A program made the position numbers and the translations under genes. From NCBI GenBank assembly GCA_965544035.1, contig CBEULR010000001.1:159749-223748 (forward strand): a stretch of 64,000 nt of DNA, given 5' to 3'. The notes beneath the pieces are model-generated. The model saw only the letters and a program-made list of their open reading frames with translations, was not told the DNA's origin and searched no databases. How positions within the stretch are numbered: position 1 is the stretch's first letter; every line of letters begins with the position of its first letter. This document shows, piece after piece, positions 27,369-37,108 of this stretch. The stretch comes from CBEULR01 sp965544035 (GTDB lineage Bacteria; Bacillota; Desulfotomaculia; Desulfotomaculales; Desulforudaceae).

Positions 27369-27755
27369 CTTTTCGCTATTTCGTTTCATTATCCGCTCAA
27401 GTTTGTCCAATATTTGTGGTGCCAGGTCGATCAGGCGGTCTGCAACCATATTCGTGTCGAGCGGCAGCAGCCGCACCTGACCTTGTCCGACGACAAGAAA
27501 GCCGAGCGGGGCGACAGATACACCGGCTCCGCTCCCTCCCCCGAAGGGGTAGACGCTGTCTTCTCCGCCGCTGTTCACTTCAAATTCACCGCCGCCCGCC
27601 GCAAAGCCGAGAGCGACCTTCGAAATCGGGATGATTATCGTACCGTCCGGAGCCTCGACCGGGTCTCCAACCACGGTGTTCACATCCACGATGTCCTTGA
27701 TGCTTTCCATGGCCGTCTTCATCAAACCCTCGATGGGGTGTTGTTCCATTCCCAT
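27366..27755 (-). CDS. ytfJ: GerW/YtfJ family sporulation protein
   Basis: 129 residues. The family core is clear: VNTVVGDPVEAPDGTIIIPISKV-type segment, the glycine-rich GFAAGGGEFEV and FGGGSGAGVSVAPLGFLVV. B. subtilis YtfJ/GerW is needed for germination via the GerA-type receptors. A separate terminator follows. The upstream DUF2953 gene is only 14 nt away, as in Bacillus and Clostridia, where the two are paired. Confidence 0.93.
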   Translation of the reverse strand: MGMEQHPIEGLMKTAMESIKDIVDVNTVVGDPVEAPDGTIIIPISKVALGFAAGGGEFEVNSGGEDSVYPFGGGSGAGVSVAPLGFLVVGQGQVRLLPLDTNMVADRLIDLAPQILDKLERIMKRNSEK

Positions 27756-27769
27756 GTAAGATTCCTCTC

Positions 27770-28348
27770 CTATCTGAACCGGACTGCCTTGAGGCCTGCA
27801 ATCATAATATAGCCGATTCGGATTTCAAATATGCAGTCCAGGAGAGTATGAAACAACGGCTTCTGGAAGTTGGGCCGGACAGAGACACGCGGCACCGTTT
27901 CCAAGTGAGCATATCGAGAAACTGCCGTTAACACGGAACCCTTCAGAGACCAGGCCAACCCCGCTACAACGCCTGTCTTTGCGGCATCGTCCAGCCCGAA
28001 CTCGCTAAACCATTCCAGCCGTTTTACTCTGGTGCGCTTGAAAGCATACCTCATGGAACGGTGAAACCGAATGAAACCGCTTAAAGCCTGACGAACTGTA
28101 TCCGGTATGGAAATCTCCTTCTCTTCACCCTCGGTTTCCACTCTCAGGGTAGAGTCCCGCTTTAGGTGTGCCCGTAGATCAACGAGAGGGATCGATATCT
28201 TATAGGTCAGATACCGCAGCCAGCTGATCGCGATCGTCAAGTGGTCGTCCTCGCCTTTTCTCTCGTAATGACAGTGAACCCGAATGGAAGAGACCAAAAC
28301 CAGAGTTACCAGGAGGATCATCAGGCTCGTAATCAGAACGAAGGCCAT
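27770..28348 (-). CDS. DUF2953 domain membrane-anchored protein
   Basis: 192 residues. One N-terminal transmembrane helix (about 3-22), then a beta-rich domain with FGLDDAAKTGVVAGLAWSLKG, the mark of DUF2953. Function unknown, but it is regularly the partner of ytfJ. The ATG at 28348 is preferred to 28354 because the GGGGG ribosome binding site is only 3 nt from the latter. Confidence 0.82.
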   Translation of the reverse strand: MAFVLITSLMILLVTLVLVSSIRVHCHYERKGEDDHLTIAISWLRYLTYKISIPLVDLRAHLKRDSTLRVETEGEEKEISIPDTVRQALSGFIRFHRSMRYAFKRTRVKRLEWFSEFGLDDAAKTGVVAGLAWSLKGSVLTAVSRYAHLETVPRVSVRPNFQKPLFHTLLDCIFEIRIGYIMIAGLKAVRFR

Positions 28349-28369
28349 TGGCATTTGCCCCCAAGAAGG

Positions 28370-29344
28370 TTAGATCCTGATTGCCTGCCTAACCATTTCC
28401 ATCGTCTTTGCCGCCTCTGCAGCCGCCTGCCGACGCCCTTCCTCGAGCACCCCGTCCACATAATCACGATCGGCCAGAATCTCAGCCCGTCGGTTGCGAA
28501 TCGGTTCCAATACACGGTTCACGGCAGCGGCCAAACGCTTCTTGCACATCACGCAGCCGATCTCGCCGGCGCGGCATTGGGCTTCAATGTCAGGCACCTC
28601 ATTAACGCTGTATACCGAATGGAAGGTAAACACGTTACACACCTCCGGGTGCCCGGGATCGGTTTTTCGAATTCTTGCCGGGTCCGTGATCATATTGCGC
28701 ACTTTTTCGTCAATGTCGTTCTCGGCAGCGCTGAGGCTGATCTCATTGCCGTAGCTCTTACTCATCTTACGACCGTCGATTCCCGGAAGCAGGGCCGTGT
28801 CGGCCAGCAGGGCCTGCGGTTCCGGAAAGACCGGGGCATAGAGATAATTGAAGCGTCGGGCAACCTCACGACATAACTCCAAATGCGGTAGTTGGTCCTG
28901 ACCAACGGGTACGGCATCGGCTCGGTACATAAGGATGTCGGCTGCCTGCAGGAGCGGGTAGCCCAGGAAACCGTATGTCGAGATGTCTTTGCCCTGTTTG
29001 CTGAGCTGCTTAATCTGGTCCTTGTAGGTCGGAACCCTCTCCAGCCACGAAAGGGGCGTGATCATCGATAGTGCCAAGTGCAACTCGGCGTGTGCCGGTA
29101 TGTGCGATTGCAGGAAGATCGGTGATCGTTCGGGTGAAAGCCCGACCGCGAGCCAGTCGGCCACCATCTCCCGCGCGTTGTCTCGTATCGCCCCCGTATC
29201 GTCGAATGCGGTTGTGAGCGCGTGCCAGTCGGCCACGAAGAAGAAACACTCGTGATCATCCTGCAGCCTTATCCAGTTCTTGAGCACGCTCATATGGCCC
29301 ATGTGCAGTCTGCCGCTGGGGCGCATTCCACTAACGATTCGCAC
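28370..29344 (-). CDS. trpS: tryptophanyl-tRNA synthetase
   Basis: 324 residues, class Ic aminoacyl-tRNA synthetase. The HIGH-equivalent motif appears as GRLHMGHM (about 11-18) and the KMSKS loop as GRKMSKSYGN (about 193-202). Length is typical of the bacterial enzyme. The matching tRNA-Trp is encoded at 42.4 kb. No T-box-like leader fits into the 40 nt upstream, so regulation would have to come from further upstream. Confidence 0.97.
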   Translation of the reverse strand: MRIVSGMRPSGRLHMGHMSVLKNWIRLQDDHECFFFVADWHALTTAFDDTGAIRDNAREMVADWLAVGLSPERSPIFLQSHIPAHAELHLALSMITPLSWLERVPTYKDQIKQLSKQGKDISTYGFLGYPLLQAADILMYRADAVPVGQDQLPHLELCREVARRFNYLYAPVFPEPQALLADTALLPGIDGRKMSKSYGNEISLSAAENDIDEKVRNMITDPARIRKTDPGHPEVCNVFTFHSVYSVNEVPDIEAQCRAGEIGCVMCKKRLAAAVNRVLEPIRNRRAEILADRDYVDGVLEEGRRQAAAEAAKTMEMVRQAIRI

Positions 29345-29384
29345 AAATCTCCATCCTTTCCCTTATAGAAAAAATCTTCATAGA

Positions 29385-29999
29385 CTAAAGACCAAGAGCC
29401 AACCTGACTAATGTATGGTAGACGGGATACACTACACCGCCCAACAGTGCCGAGATCGCGCCCGAGAAAACAAGGACTATTAATATGATAAACCCGTATC
29501 GCTCCAGATGGGCAAGCAGAGCACTGCTCCCCGGAATCAGACCGGCAAGGATTTTTGATCCGTCAAGGGGTGGAATCGGGATCAGGTTGAAGAAGGCCAG
29601 CACCAGGTTAATCCATATCAGCGGATCAATCCACGCCACGATTGGCGAAGCCGGGCCGACGATAGACAAAAGCACCGCAGCGCCCAAAGCCAGTAGTATG
29701 TTTGTCGCCGGACCGGCCAGGGAAACCAGCATCAGACCGGTTCTAACGTCACCCCGCAAATTGTATGGATTGACGGGGACCGGCTTGGCCCAACCGAAGC
29801 CTGCCAGCAGAAGAAGCAAGAATCCGATCGGATCGAGATGCGGCAGAGGATTCAACGTCAGACGACCGGCGTAACGCGCGGTCTTGTCGCCCAGCTTTTC
29901 GGCGACCCGCCCGTGGGCATACTCGTGAAAAGTGAGACCGACGAGAATGGCCGGAATCCAGTAGACCAGACGGTAGACCAGCACATCAGGATCAAACAA
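29385..29999 (-). CDS. site-2 protease family zinc metalloprotease (M50)
   Basis: 204 residues, about five membrane helices. The zinc motif HEYAH (residues 24-28, HExxH class) lies in the second helix, and the third ligand lies in NLIPIPPLDGSKI. This is the short FtsH-independent S2P type without a PDZ domain, common next to trpS and scpA in Clostridia. Start TTG 29999 follows GGAGG by 8 nt. Substrate unknown. Confidence 0.93.
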   Translation of the reverse strand: MFDPDVLVYRLVYWIPAILVGLTFHEYAHGRVAEKLGDKTARYAGRLTLNPLPHLDPIGFLLLLLAGFGWAKPVPVNPYNLRGDVRTGLMLVSLAGPATNILLALGAAVLLSIVGPASPIVAWIDPLIWINLVLAFFNLIPIPPLDGSKILAGLIPGSSALLAHLERYGFIILIVLVFSGAISALLGGVVYPVYHTLVRLALGL

Positions 30000-30002
30000 C
30001 CT

Positions 30003-32633
30003 CTAGTCCTCCTCCCACTCCAGAAGGAACTTGCGGGCAACCTTGAGCTCGGCCTCCCGTCCGGCAGGAAGCCCCTTCAGCCGTGCCATCCAGACAGCGT
30101 TTATGGCCTGACGAAAATATGGTCCGGGTTGGTAACCCAGGTTTTTTATATCTTTACCAGTAATAAGCGGTTTATGTTCCTGTAATATACTGAGCACGGC
30201 GTAGAATCGCTGTTTCCACTGATCGAGTTCGAGCATCAGCAGCACCAAGGGGTAGGCCTCACGCGGCATCCCCAAAATATAGCCGGCGGTCTCCCGCAGG
30301 TCAACGTCCTTATCGGAGGACAAACGGGCTACCGCGCCCCGCCACTTTACAATGCCGTTCAGAACCTTGTTTCTCTGCCTGCGCTCCAAGCGGAAACTAT
30401 CACAGAATTCCTCGGCCGTCACCAAATTGGTGAAGTATAGAATGGCCATCAGATAACAGAGCCAGGGTTCGGCGGGCTGAGGGATATCCCACTGCTTGAG
30501 TTCGTCCAGTGCTCTCGGTATTCCGGAGAGCAGGGGCTGCACTTCCCAATAGGTCACGGTAGGAAACAGTATCGGCCATACATTCAGCTGCGCCAGACGT
30601 GCCAGCATAGAGGGTGCCTTCTCCGACTCCAGCACTGGTTTGAACTCGCTCCACAGACGTTCGCGGGGCACCCGGGCCAAAATCCGGTCACGGACCGCTT
30701 CACGTATCAGCCGGAGGGTCTGATGCTCAATCGTGAAATCGTACGTTTTTTCAAGGCGGATCGCCCGGATGATCCGTAGCGGATTCTCCTCAAAGCTGAG
30801 ACTGTGGAGTGCTCTAACCAGACCGAAGCGCAGGTCTTCCCGACAGCCGAAGTAGTCGAGAATCTCCCCGAACCGGTCGGGATTCAGTGCTACGGCCAGA
30901 GCGTTTATGGTGAAATCCCGGCGGTATAAGGCATGTCTGAGCGCGGAATTGATCGTGTCGGGAGCGACCATCCCATATTCCAAGAACTTTTCCTGGGCAT
31001 TGGTGACCGACAATCTCAGTTCCGGTGTAATTACTACGGTCTGGTTTTCAATTCCGGGATCCCAACACCGGCCGTTGAGGGCCAATGCCAAGCTTTGGGC
31101 GTACTGCGTCCCGTCACCCTCAACCACCAGGTCGATCTTGGTGTTGGGGATTCCAAGGGCGGTATCGCGGAGCATTTCTCCGGCGATATAGGCCGTGCAA
31201 CCGGTGTCCGAGGCGACCTCACCGGCCGTAACCAGTGCATTCAGCACATGCTCGGGCAGGTTGCGCCGGAGTGCCGCTGCCGCGTTCTCATTATTGGCGA
31301 CCCATGTTGTCTTGGGCTGCACATACAGAGTGCAGTAGCGCGGTTGAAAATCCGGGTGCAGAGTACGTAGAATGTCGGTTCGGGACACAATACCGAGTAA
31401 ATCTCCGTTGTCGACCACCGGTACACGGCCAATATTGTTCTCGATCATTAAGGCCTGTACCTCCGACACCGGCGTGTGGGAATTGACACTGAGAACATTT
31501 CGGCTCATATAGGCTTTAACCGGAGCATGCCCGAGATTGTGCCGGGTGGCCTTCTCGACATCCCGAAGCGAGATCACCCCGACCAAACCTGTCTCGTCAG
31601 CTACCGGCAGGCCGGAGTGCCCGTAGCGGAGCATGATCTGATTGGCCTCTTCGATGCGTGTTTCGGGCCGGACGCTCTTGACGGGAGAGCTCATAATCTG
31701 CGCAACAAGCAACGGAGGCTGAACGGTTTCCTTGATTATCGCCAACAGCCTGGCTGCAATTTCGTCTTCACGTGCGCCCTTCACTGTGGCCGAAGCGGCC
31801 GAATGATGGCCGCCGCCGCCGAAGTGAGACAAAATCTCCCTGGTGTCCACTTCGGGCAGAGTGCTCCGACTGACGATGTGCGTGCGATCCTCCATAAAAA
31901 CTACGCAGAACACGGCGTCCACCTGCTCGATCTCAGCCAGGCGGTGCGTGAGAAGCGCCAAACCACCGACAAATTCCTCAGTGCGTGAGGTGGCGATCAG
32001 GATCTGAATCCCGTTGACTACGTGCCGCTGAGCAGAAACAAGAAGGCTGCGGAGCAGGGTTTTCTGTTCGTCGGTTAACGGACGGCCGAGGAAGTCCGAG
32101 ACGACGGCCAGGTTGGCACCGTGGGCCAGCAGATAGGCTACCGCCTCGGCATCTCTTTCGGTGGTACTCGTAAAAACGAGACACCCGGTGTCCTCATAGA
32201 TCCCCAGGGCAAGTACCGTAGCTTCGAACCTGGTAAGCGGCAACGCCCGCCGTTTGATCTCCTCCACGAGCAGGGTGGTAACCGCTCCAACCGATTCAAC
32301 AACTTCGGTCGGGCTGGACAAATCCCCCTCGGCAGTCGGGTGATGATCATAGATATGCAGCTCTAAGTGTGGTTTCTTCAGCACTTTGGCCAGCTTGCCG
32401 ATCCGCTTCGGAGTGCGTGTGTCTACTATGATCAGGGTACTAATGCTCTCAAAATCGACTTCGCTCGCATTTTTTAACTGAAGGATATCCCGGTGCAAGG
32501 CGACAAACTCTTCAACATTACGGTTCATCTTGCCCGGGAGGACAAGCTTGGCGTCCTGGTACAACTTGCGTGCCGCGACCATTCCCGCCAGTCCGTCGAA
32601 GTCGGTATTAGCGTGGGTTGTAATCACCTTCAT
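30003..32633 (-). CDS. DHH - CBS - tRNA nucleotidyltransferase/poly(A) polymerase-like protein
   Basis: 876 residues. An N-terminal DHH/DHHA1 phosphoesterase unit (about 1-305; HANTDFDGLA, YDHHPTAEGD and FGGGGHHSAA) is followed by two CBS domains (about 315-430) and a class II nucleotidyltransferase with its RNA-binding part (about 465-870). The architecture is that of A-adding or CCA-adding enzymes of deep-branching bacteria. Odd: the catalytic DxD is read as KID (K499, D501), the GGxVRD loop as AGEMLRD, and the EDPLR-type motif as ENPLR. RRDFTINALA is intact. The transferase half may therefore be altered or inactive. Confidence 0.88.
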   Translation of the reverse strand: MKVITTHANTDFDGLAGMVAARKLYQDAKLVLPGKMNRNVEEFVALHRDILQLKNASEVDFESISTLIIVDTRTPKRIGKLAKVLKKPHLELHIYDHHPTAEGDLSSPTEVVESVGAVTTLLVEEIKRRALPLTRFEATVLALGIYEDTGCLVFTSTTERDAEAVAYLLAHGANLAVVSDFLGRPLTDEQKTLLRSLLVSAQRHVVNGIQILIATSRTEEFVGGLALLTHRLAEIEQVDAVFCVVFMEDRTHIVSRSTLPEVDTREILSHFGGGGHHSAASATVKGAREDEIAARLLAIIKETVQPPLLVAQIMSSPVKSVRPETRIEEANQIMLRYGHSGLPVADETGLVGVISLRDVEKATRHNLGHAPVKAYMSRNVLSVNSHTPVSEVQALMIENNIGRVPVVDNGDLLGIVSRTDILRTLHPDFQPRYCTLYVQPKTTWVANNENAAAALRRNLPEHVLNALVTAGEVASDTGCTAYIAGEMLRDTALGIPNTKIDLVVEGDGTQYAQSLALALNGRCWDPGIENQTVVITPELRLSVTNAQEKFLEYGMVAPDTINSALRHALYRRDFTINALAVALNPDRFGEILDYFGCREDLRFGLVRALHSLSFEENPLRIIRAIRLEKTYDFTIEHQTLRLIREAVRDRILARVPRERLWSEFKPVLESEKAPSMLARLAQLNVWPILFPTVTYWEVQPLLSGIPRALDELKQWDIPQPAEPWLCYLMAILYFTNLVTAEEFCDSFRLERRQRNKVLNGIVKWRGAVARLSSDKDVDLRETAGYILGMPREAYPLVLLMLELDQWKQRFYAVLSILQEHKPLITGKDIKNLGYQPGPYFRQAINAVWMARLKGLPAGREAELKVARKFLLEWEED

Positions 32634-32664
32634 CGTTTATCACCATAATCATCAGTGCAGCAGA

Positions 32665-32688
32665 CAAACAAAGGCGCCCGAGGGCGCC
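32665..32688 (-). terminator. terminator of lysA
   Basis: GGCGCCC (32673-32679) pairs with GGGCGCC (32682-32688); on the minus strand the hairpin is followed by TTTGTTTG. Confidence 0.75.
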
Positions 32689-32695
32689 GTATCGG

Positions 32696-34030
32696 CTACA
32701 CCGAAGCCACTTTGGTCTTGCACTTGTTTAAGCGTGCCGGTATGAGATCCTTACTGATTAAGTCTGCATAACGCTCACGCTGTACGATAACATCCGCCTC
32801 ACCGTCTTTGACCAGCACCATGGCCGGACGCGGAAAGCGGTTATAGTTCATGGCCATTGAATAGTTGTAGGCACCGGTCGCGCCCACGGCCAGAATCTCA
32901 CCCGTGCGCGGCACGGGCATTGTGATGTCGGGGATCAACATATCCCCGGATTCGCAATACCGTCCCGCCACCGCTATGCTCACCGGAGAGGTATCCAGGG
33001 GACGGTTGGCAATGCAGGCTTCGTACTCGGCTCCGTAAAGCGCGGGTCTTGGGTTATCACCCATACCTCCGTCGACGGCAACGTAGGTTCGCACACCGGG
33101 GATCGTCTTGATCGAACCAACGGTGTACAGGGTTGTCCCGGCCGGTCCGGCAATAGAACGTCCCGGCTCAAAAACCACTTTTGGTACAGGTATGCCGAGC
33201 TCTTCCGCAGCGTGTCGGACGCTCCCGACGACGGTTTCCGCAAAATCGCTTATGGATGGAGGATCATCGCCTTCGATGTAGTAAATGCCCAAGCCGCCGC
33301 CAAGATCAAGTTCCCTGCAGACCCAACCGGTTTCTCCGCCCATTTCCGCGGCGAAGTGGAGCATGATTCGGGCAGCGTCAGTAAACGGTTCCAGATCAAA
33401 TATTTGTGATCCAATGTGGCAGTGAATCCCCACAAGGTTAAGGCTTGCCCGGGAAAGAGCGGCCTTGACCGCCTCCCGGGCTTGCCCGTTGGGTATCACA
33501 AAACCAAACTTGGAATCAATCTGTCCGGTCCGAATGTATTCGTGGGTGTGCGCCTCTATCCCGGGTGTCAACCGCAGAAGAATGTCAGCCTGCGTGCCGG
33601 CCTCGCCGGCTAGTTCGTCCAGGCGGTCCAGCTCATCAAAATTATCGACGACAAAGCGGTGCACACCTGCCGTCAGGCCCATTCTTATTTCTTCGTCGGA
33701 CTTGTTATTTCCGTGGAAGTAAACCCGCGACATCGGAAAACCGGCTTGAATGGCAGTATAGAGTTCACCGCCCGACACCACATCCAAGCCCAAGCCCTCT
33801 TCTTCCACCATCCGGCACACCGCCAATGTCAACAGCGATTTACCGGCGTAGACCGCCGCCGCACCGAGACGCGTAAGCGCTTGATAGTATGCACGGCAGT
33901 TCGCCCGAAAACAATCCTCATCAATGACATAGAGCGGTGTTCCGAATCTGTGCGCGAGGTCCACCGCATCACACCCGCCAATCTCCAGGTGACCGCGCCC
34001 ATTCACCCTCATCGTTCCGGAAAAACGCAT
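32696..34030 (-). CDS. lysA: diaminopimelate decarboxylase
   Basis: 444 residues. It makes lysine from meso-diaminopimelate. PLP-lysine motif VYAGKSLLT (about residue 46-54), HCHIGSQI, GGGLGIYY and the CESGD motif of the dimer partner are all visible. GGAGG lies 6 nt before ATG 34030. In B. subtilis lysA also follows spoVAF; here trpB2 lies between them. No lysine riboswitch is visible upstream. Confidence 0.96.
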   Translation of the reverse strand: MRFSGTMRVNGRGHLEIGGCDAVDLAHRFGTPLYVIDEDCFRANCRAYYQALTRLGAAAVYAGKSLLTLAVCRMVEEEGLGLDVVSGGELYTAIQAGFPMSRVYFHGNNKSDEEIRMGLTAGVHRFVVDNFDELDRLDELAGEAGTQADILLRLTPGIEAHTHEYIRTGQIDSKFGFVIPNGQAREAVKAALSRASLNLVGIHCHIGSQIFDLEPFTDAARIMLHFAAEMGGETGWVCRELDLGGGLGIYYIEGDDPPSISDFAETVVGSVRHAAEELGIPVPKVVFEPGRSIAGPAGTTLYTVGSIKTIPGVRTYVAVDGGMGDNPRPALYGAEYEACIANRPLDTSPVSIAVAGRYCESGDMLIPDITMPVPRTGEILAVGATGAYNYSMAMNYNRFPRPAMVLVKDGEADVIVQRERYADLISKDLIPARLNKCKTKVASV

Positions 34031-34052
34031 CAAAAACCTCCAAGAAACATCT

Positions 34053-35408
34053 CTAAATCTTTGGCAGTGAAGACAACGCCCGGTTCAGATCTTCCTCCGG
34101 CAGCGGGTAGTCCTCCATCTTTCCGGAGAGATACAGATCGTAGGCGGCCAGATCGAAATGCCCGTGACCGCTCAGGTTAAACACGATCGTTTTCGCCTCC
34201 CCGGCCTCACGGCACAGGAGAGCCTCGTCAATGGCGCAGGCCACGGCATGCGCAGACTCGGGAGCGGGAACGATACCCTCACTCTGAGCGAACTTAATGG
34301 CCGCTTCAAACACCTTGGTCTGGTTAATGGCCCGGGCCTCAATATAACCTTCGGCTACCATTTGACTAAGCAGGGCCGCGTCCCCGTGGTAGCGCAGTCC
34401 ACCGGCATGGATGCCCGGAGGCGTAAACGTGCTGCCCAGGGTAAACATATAAATAAGAGGGGTTAAACCGGCGACATCTCCGAAGTCGTAGGCCAGTTTT
34501 CCCCGGGTAAGAGTCGGACAGCTTGTGGGCTCAACGGCGATGAATTTTATATCAGCCTTCCCGTCAAAGACCTCCTTGAGGAAAGGAAAGGCAAATCCGC
34601 CCATGTTGCTGCCGCCCCCGCAACACCCGATGATCACATCGGCCTCTTCACCCGCTTTGGCGAGCTGCGCCTTTGCTTCCAGGCCGATTACCGTTTGGTG
34701 CAAGAGGACATGGTTCAGAACACTTCCCAAGGCGTAATTCGTATCGTCCCGCATAGCCGCCTCTTCAACGGCCTCGCTGATCGCAATACCGAGGCTTCCC
34801 GGTGAATCGGGGTGGGCCTCAAGGAAGCGTCTCCCGGATTCGGTGCGCCGACTGGGGCTTGGAATCACCTCGCCCCCGAATATCTGCATCACCGATCGCC
34901 GATATGGTTTCTGCCGGTAACTGACGTCAACCATATAGACGGTACATTCCATTCCAAAAAGGTGACAGGCCATTGAGAGCGCGGTACCCCACTGGCCGGC
35001 TCCGGTCTCAGTGGTCAGGCGCTTGATCCCCGCCTGCTTGTTGTAGTAAGCCTGCGGCACCGCCGTGTTCAACTTATGGCTGCCGGCAGGGCTGACCCCC
35101 TCGTGTTTGAAATAGATTCGGGCAGGCGTATCCAGTGCTTTCTCCAGGCGTGCCGCCCTGATCAGCGGCGACGGTCTCCACAGGCGCAGGATCTCCCGAA
35201 CCTCATCCGGGATCGGAACCCACCTTTCGGTAGTGGCCTCCTGCTTGATCAGTTCCGGCGGGAATATCGGACTGAGATCCTCGGGTTTCACCGGCTCGTG
35301 AGTACCCGGATGCAACGGGGGCTTTAACGGGTTCGGCATGTCGGCCTGAATATTGTACCAGGCTCTCGGCATCTCCTCTTCGGTTAAATGGATCTTGATT
35401 TCCGACAT
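34053..35408 (-). CDS. trpB: tryptophan synthase beta chain, TrpB2 type
   Basis: 451 residues. The family with the long N-terminus (PRAWYNIQADMP) and the PLP-lysine motif GSHKLNTA matches TrpB2, which condenses indole (or alternative donors) with serine without strict dependence on TrpA. The phosphate loop GCCGGGSNMGG is intact. There is no trpA nearby, which fits stand-alone use, perhaps indole salvage. Confidence 0.93.
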   Translation of the reverse strand: MSEIKIHLTEEEMPRAWYNIQADMPNPLKPPLHPGTHEPVKPEDLSPIFPPELIKQEATTERWVPIPDEVREILRLWRPSPLIRAARLEKALDTPARIYFKHEGVSPAGSHKLNTAVPQAYYNKQAGIKRLTTETGAGQWGTALSMACHLFGMECTVYMVDVSYRQKPYRRSVMQIFGGEVIPSPSRRTESGRRFLEAHPDSPGSLGIAISEAVEEAAMRDDTNYALGSVLNHVLLHQTVIGLEAKAQLAKAGEEADVIIGCCGGGSNMGGFAFPFLKEVFDGKADIKFIAVEPTSCPTLTRGKLAYDFGDVAGLTPLIYMFTLGSTFTPPGIHAGGLRYHGDAALLSQMVAEGYIEARAINQTKVFEAAIKFAQSEGIVPAPESAHAVACAIDEALLCREAGEAKTIVFNLSGHGHFDLAAYDLYLSGKMEDYPLPEEDLNRALSSLPKI

Positions 35409-35519
35409 TTTCTCTCTTCTCCTCTCTTCATTCTAGTCTCAAAGACTTAAACACATTTTACTAAACCAACGCGGCACCTGCAAGGATTGATTTCAGGCCG
35501 GTGTCATATGCACGTCAGT

Positions 35520-35542
35520 CCGGTTCGCGGTCACCGAACCGG
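35520..35542 (-). terminator. hairpin after spoVAF
   Basis: CCGGTTCG (35520-35527) pairs with CGAACCGG (35535-35542), directly after the spoVAF stop. No T-run follows, so termination would be weak. Confidence 0.45.
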
Positions 35543-35543
35543 T

Positions 35544-37091
35544 CTAGTGCCTGTGACGACGCCGGAATTTGCCCTTTCGCCCGGATGTATCGCCATCATT
35601 GGACGGTTTTCGCACCGGCACAGCCGTTCGATTATGAATCGCGTCTCGCGGACTCAGGGCTGAGGGACGGTGCTGTGAGATGGGAACCGGAGGTCTGACC
35701 AGAATAGTCTTCAAAGCCCCCCAGTTGAAGGGAACAAGCGGCCAGAGATATGGAACACCGAAGGATTTTGTAGCACCCAAATAGACAAACAGGATGAGTG
35801 TGCCGAACAGGAGACCCGGAAGGCTGAAGAGCCCGACCGCCAGGATCAACAAGATGCGTGCGAGACGGTTGGCGAGCGCGAGTTCCTGGCTGGGAGTCAT
35901 AAAGGTACCGATAAACGCGACTGCCGTGTAAAGAATGACCTCGGGTGCGAACAGGCCGATGCTTACCGCGATGTCACCAATCAGAATGGCGGCGATGATG
36001 CCCATAGCCGTTGCGATCGGAGACGGTGTATGGATGGTGGCCAGCCGGATCATTTCAATCGCAATTTCCGCAAGGAGGAATTGAAGCAACAGCGGCAGAG
36101 GCCCGGTATCTTCGGGTCCGATGAAACCGAGGCCGCGAGGGAGCAAATCCGGTTCCAGCGAAAACAGCATCCACAGCGGAACGATAAATATGGAAATCAG
36201 CACCCCGAAGAACCTGACCCAGCGGATAAAAAAGCCCGAGGCGACATTCTGCCGGAACTCCTCGGCGTGCTGCAGGTGGTGAAAGTAAGTCGTCGGTAAC
36301 ATAATCGCGCTCGGTGAGGTGTCGACCAGAAGGATCACATGACCCTCCAAGAGATGAGCGGCACAGACATCGGGGCGTTCGGTATAACGCACCTTGGGGT
36401 ATGGATTCCAGCTCGATCCCGGAGTAATCAGTTCGTCCAGGGACTTTTCGGCCATCGTTATGCCGTCGATTTTGACGTTTCGGATCTTTTCCTTGACGCT
36501 TTTTACCAACTCCGGGTTGGCGATATCCTCAATATAGCAGATTACGATATCGCTCTTGGTTCGTGTACCCACTGTAAGAATTTCGATCCGCAGTTTGGGA
36601 TCTCGGATGCGGCGGCGAATTAATGCGGTGTTGTAGACCAGCGTTTCGGTAAAGCCGTCGCGGGATCCGCGCACCACCTTCTCCAGATCGGGCTCCTCGG
36701 GCGAACGTGCCGGATAGGTGCGGACATCAATCATTATCGCTTTGCTCAAACCGTCGATCAGAAGTGCCAACTGTCCCGAAAGAACCTGGTTCACGATCTC
36801 CTCGTAGGCATCGACCTCGGCTACTTCGGTGTAATGGACGTAGCGGTGCAGGATCTTGCGGAAGGTATCACGCCGGATATCGCCCTTGTCTGCTCGTGCC
36901 AACCCTTCCAGAATCTCAATCATGGCCTCGTCGTTGACCAAACCATCGATAAAGACCAACGCAGCCTCACGGCCGGCGAACTCGATCTCTCTGATAATGA
37001 TATCGAAGTTGGTTTCGGTGCCGAGGGCCCGCTTCAACTCCTCAAGGTTTCGAGCGAGCTCTTGCTTCAGAGGCATACCCTCGTTCTGCAC
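35544..37091 (-). CDS. spoVAF: SpoVAF / GerA-like spore germination protein
   Basis: 515 residues of the GerA-A-subunit family. A soluble N-terminal half with the family motif VKIDGITMAEKSLDELI is followed by four to five membrane helices after residue 280 (FFGVLISIFIVPLWML), and a basic hydrophilic C-terminal tail rich in Arg and Pro. Located in the spore inner membrane, where it takes part in germination with SpoVA. It starts with GTG 37091, AAGGAG 12 nt upstream. Confidence 0.94.
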   Translation of the reverse strand: MQNEGMPLKQELARNLEELKRALGTETNFDIIIREIEFAGREAALVFIDGLVNDEAMIEILEGLARADKGDIRRDTFRKILHRYVHYTEVAEVDAYEEIVNQVLSGQLALLIDGLSKAIMIDVRTYPARSPEEPDLEKVVRGSRDGFTETLVYNTALIRRRIRDPKLRIEILTVGTRTKSDIVICYIEDIANPELVKSVKEKIRNVKIDGITMAEKSLDELITPGSSWNPYPKVRYTERPDVCAAHLLEGHVILLVDTSPSAIMLPTTYFHHLQHAEEFRQNVASGFFIRWVRFFGVLISIFIVPLWMLFSLEPDLLPRGLGFIGPEDTGPLPLLLQFLLAEIAIEMIRLATIHTPSPIATAMGIIAAILIGDIAVSIGLFAPEVILYTAVAFIGTFMTPSQELALANRLARILLILAVGLFSLPGLLFGTLILFVYLGATKSFGVPYLWPLVPFNWGALKTILVRPPVPISQHRPSALSPRDAIHNRTAVPVRKPSNDGDTSGRKGKFRRRHRH

Positions 37092-37108
37092 TTGGTCTCA
37101 CTGCTCCT

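Noticed and set aside
34031..34052. Lysine riboswitch before lysA
   Set aside because: Only 22 nt separate lysA from trpB2; there is no room.
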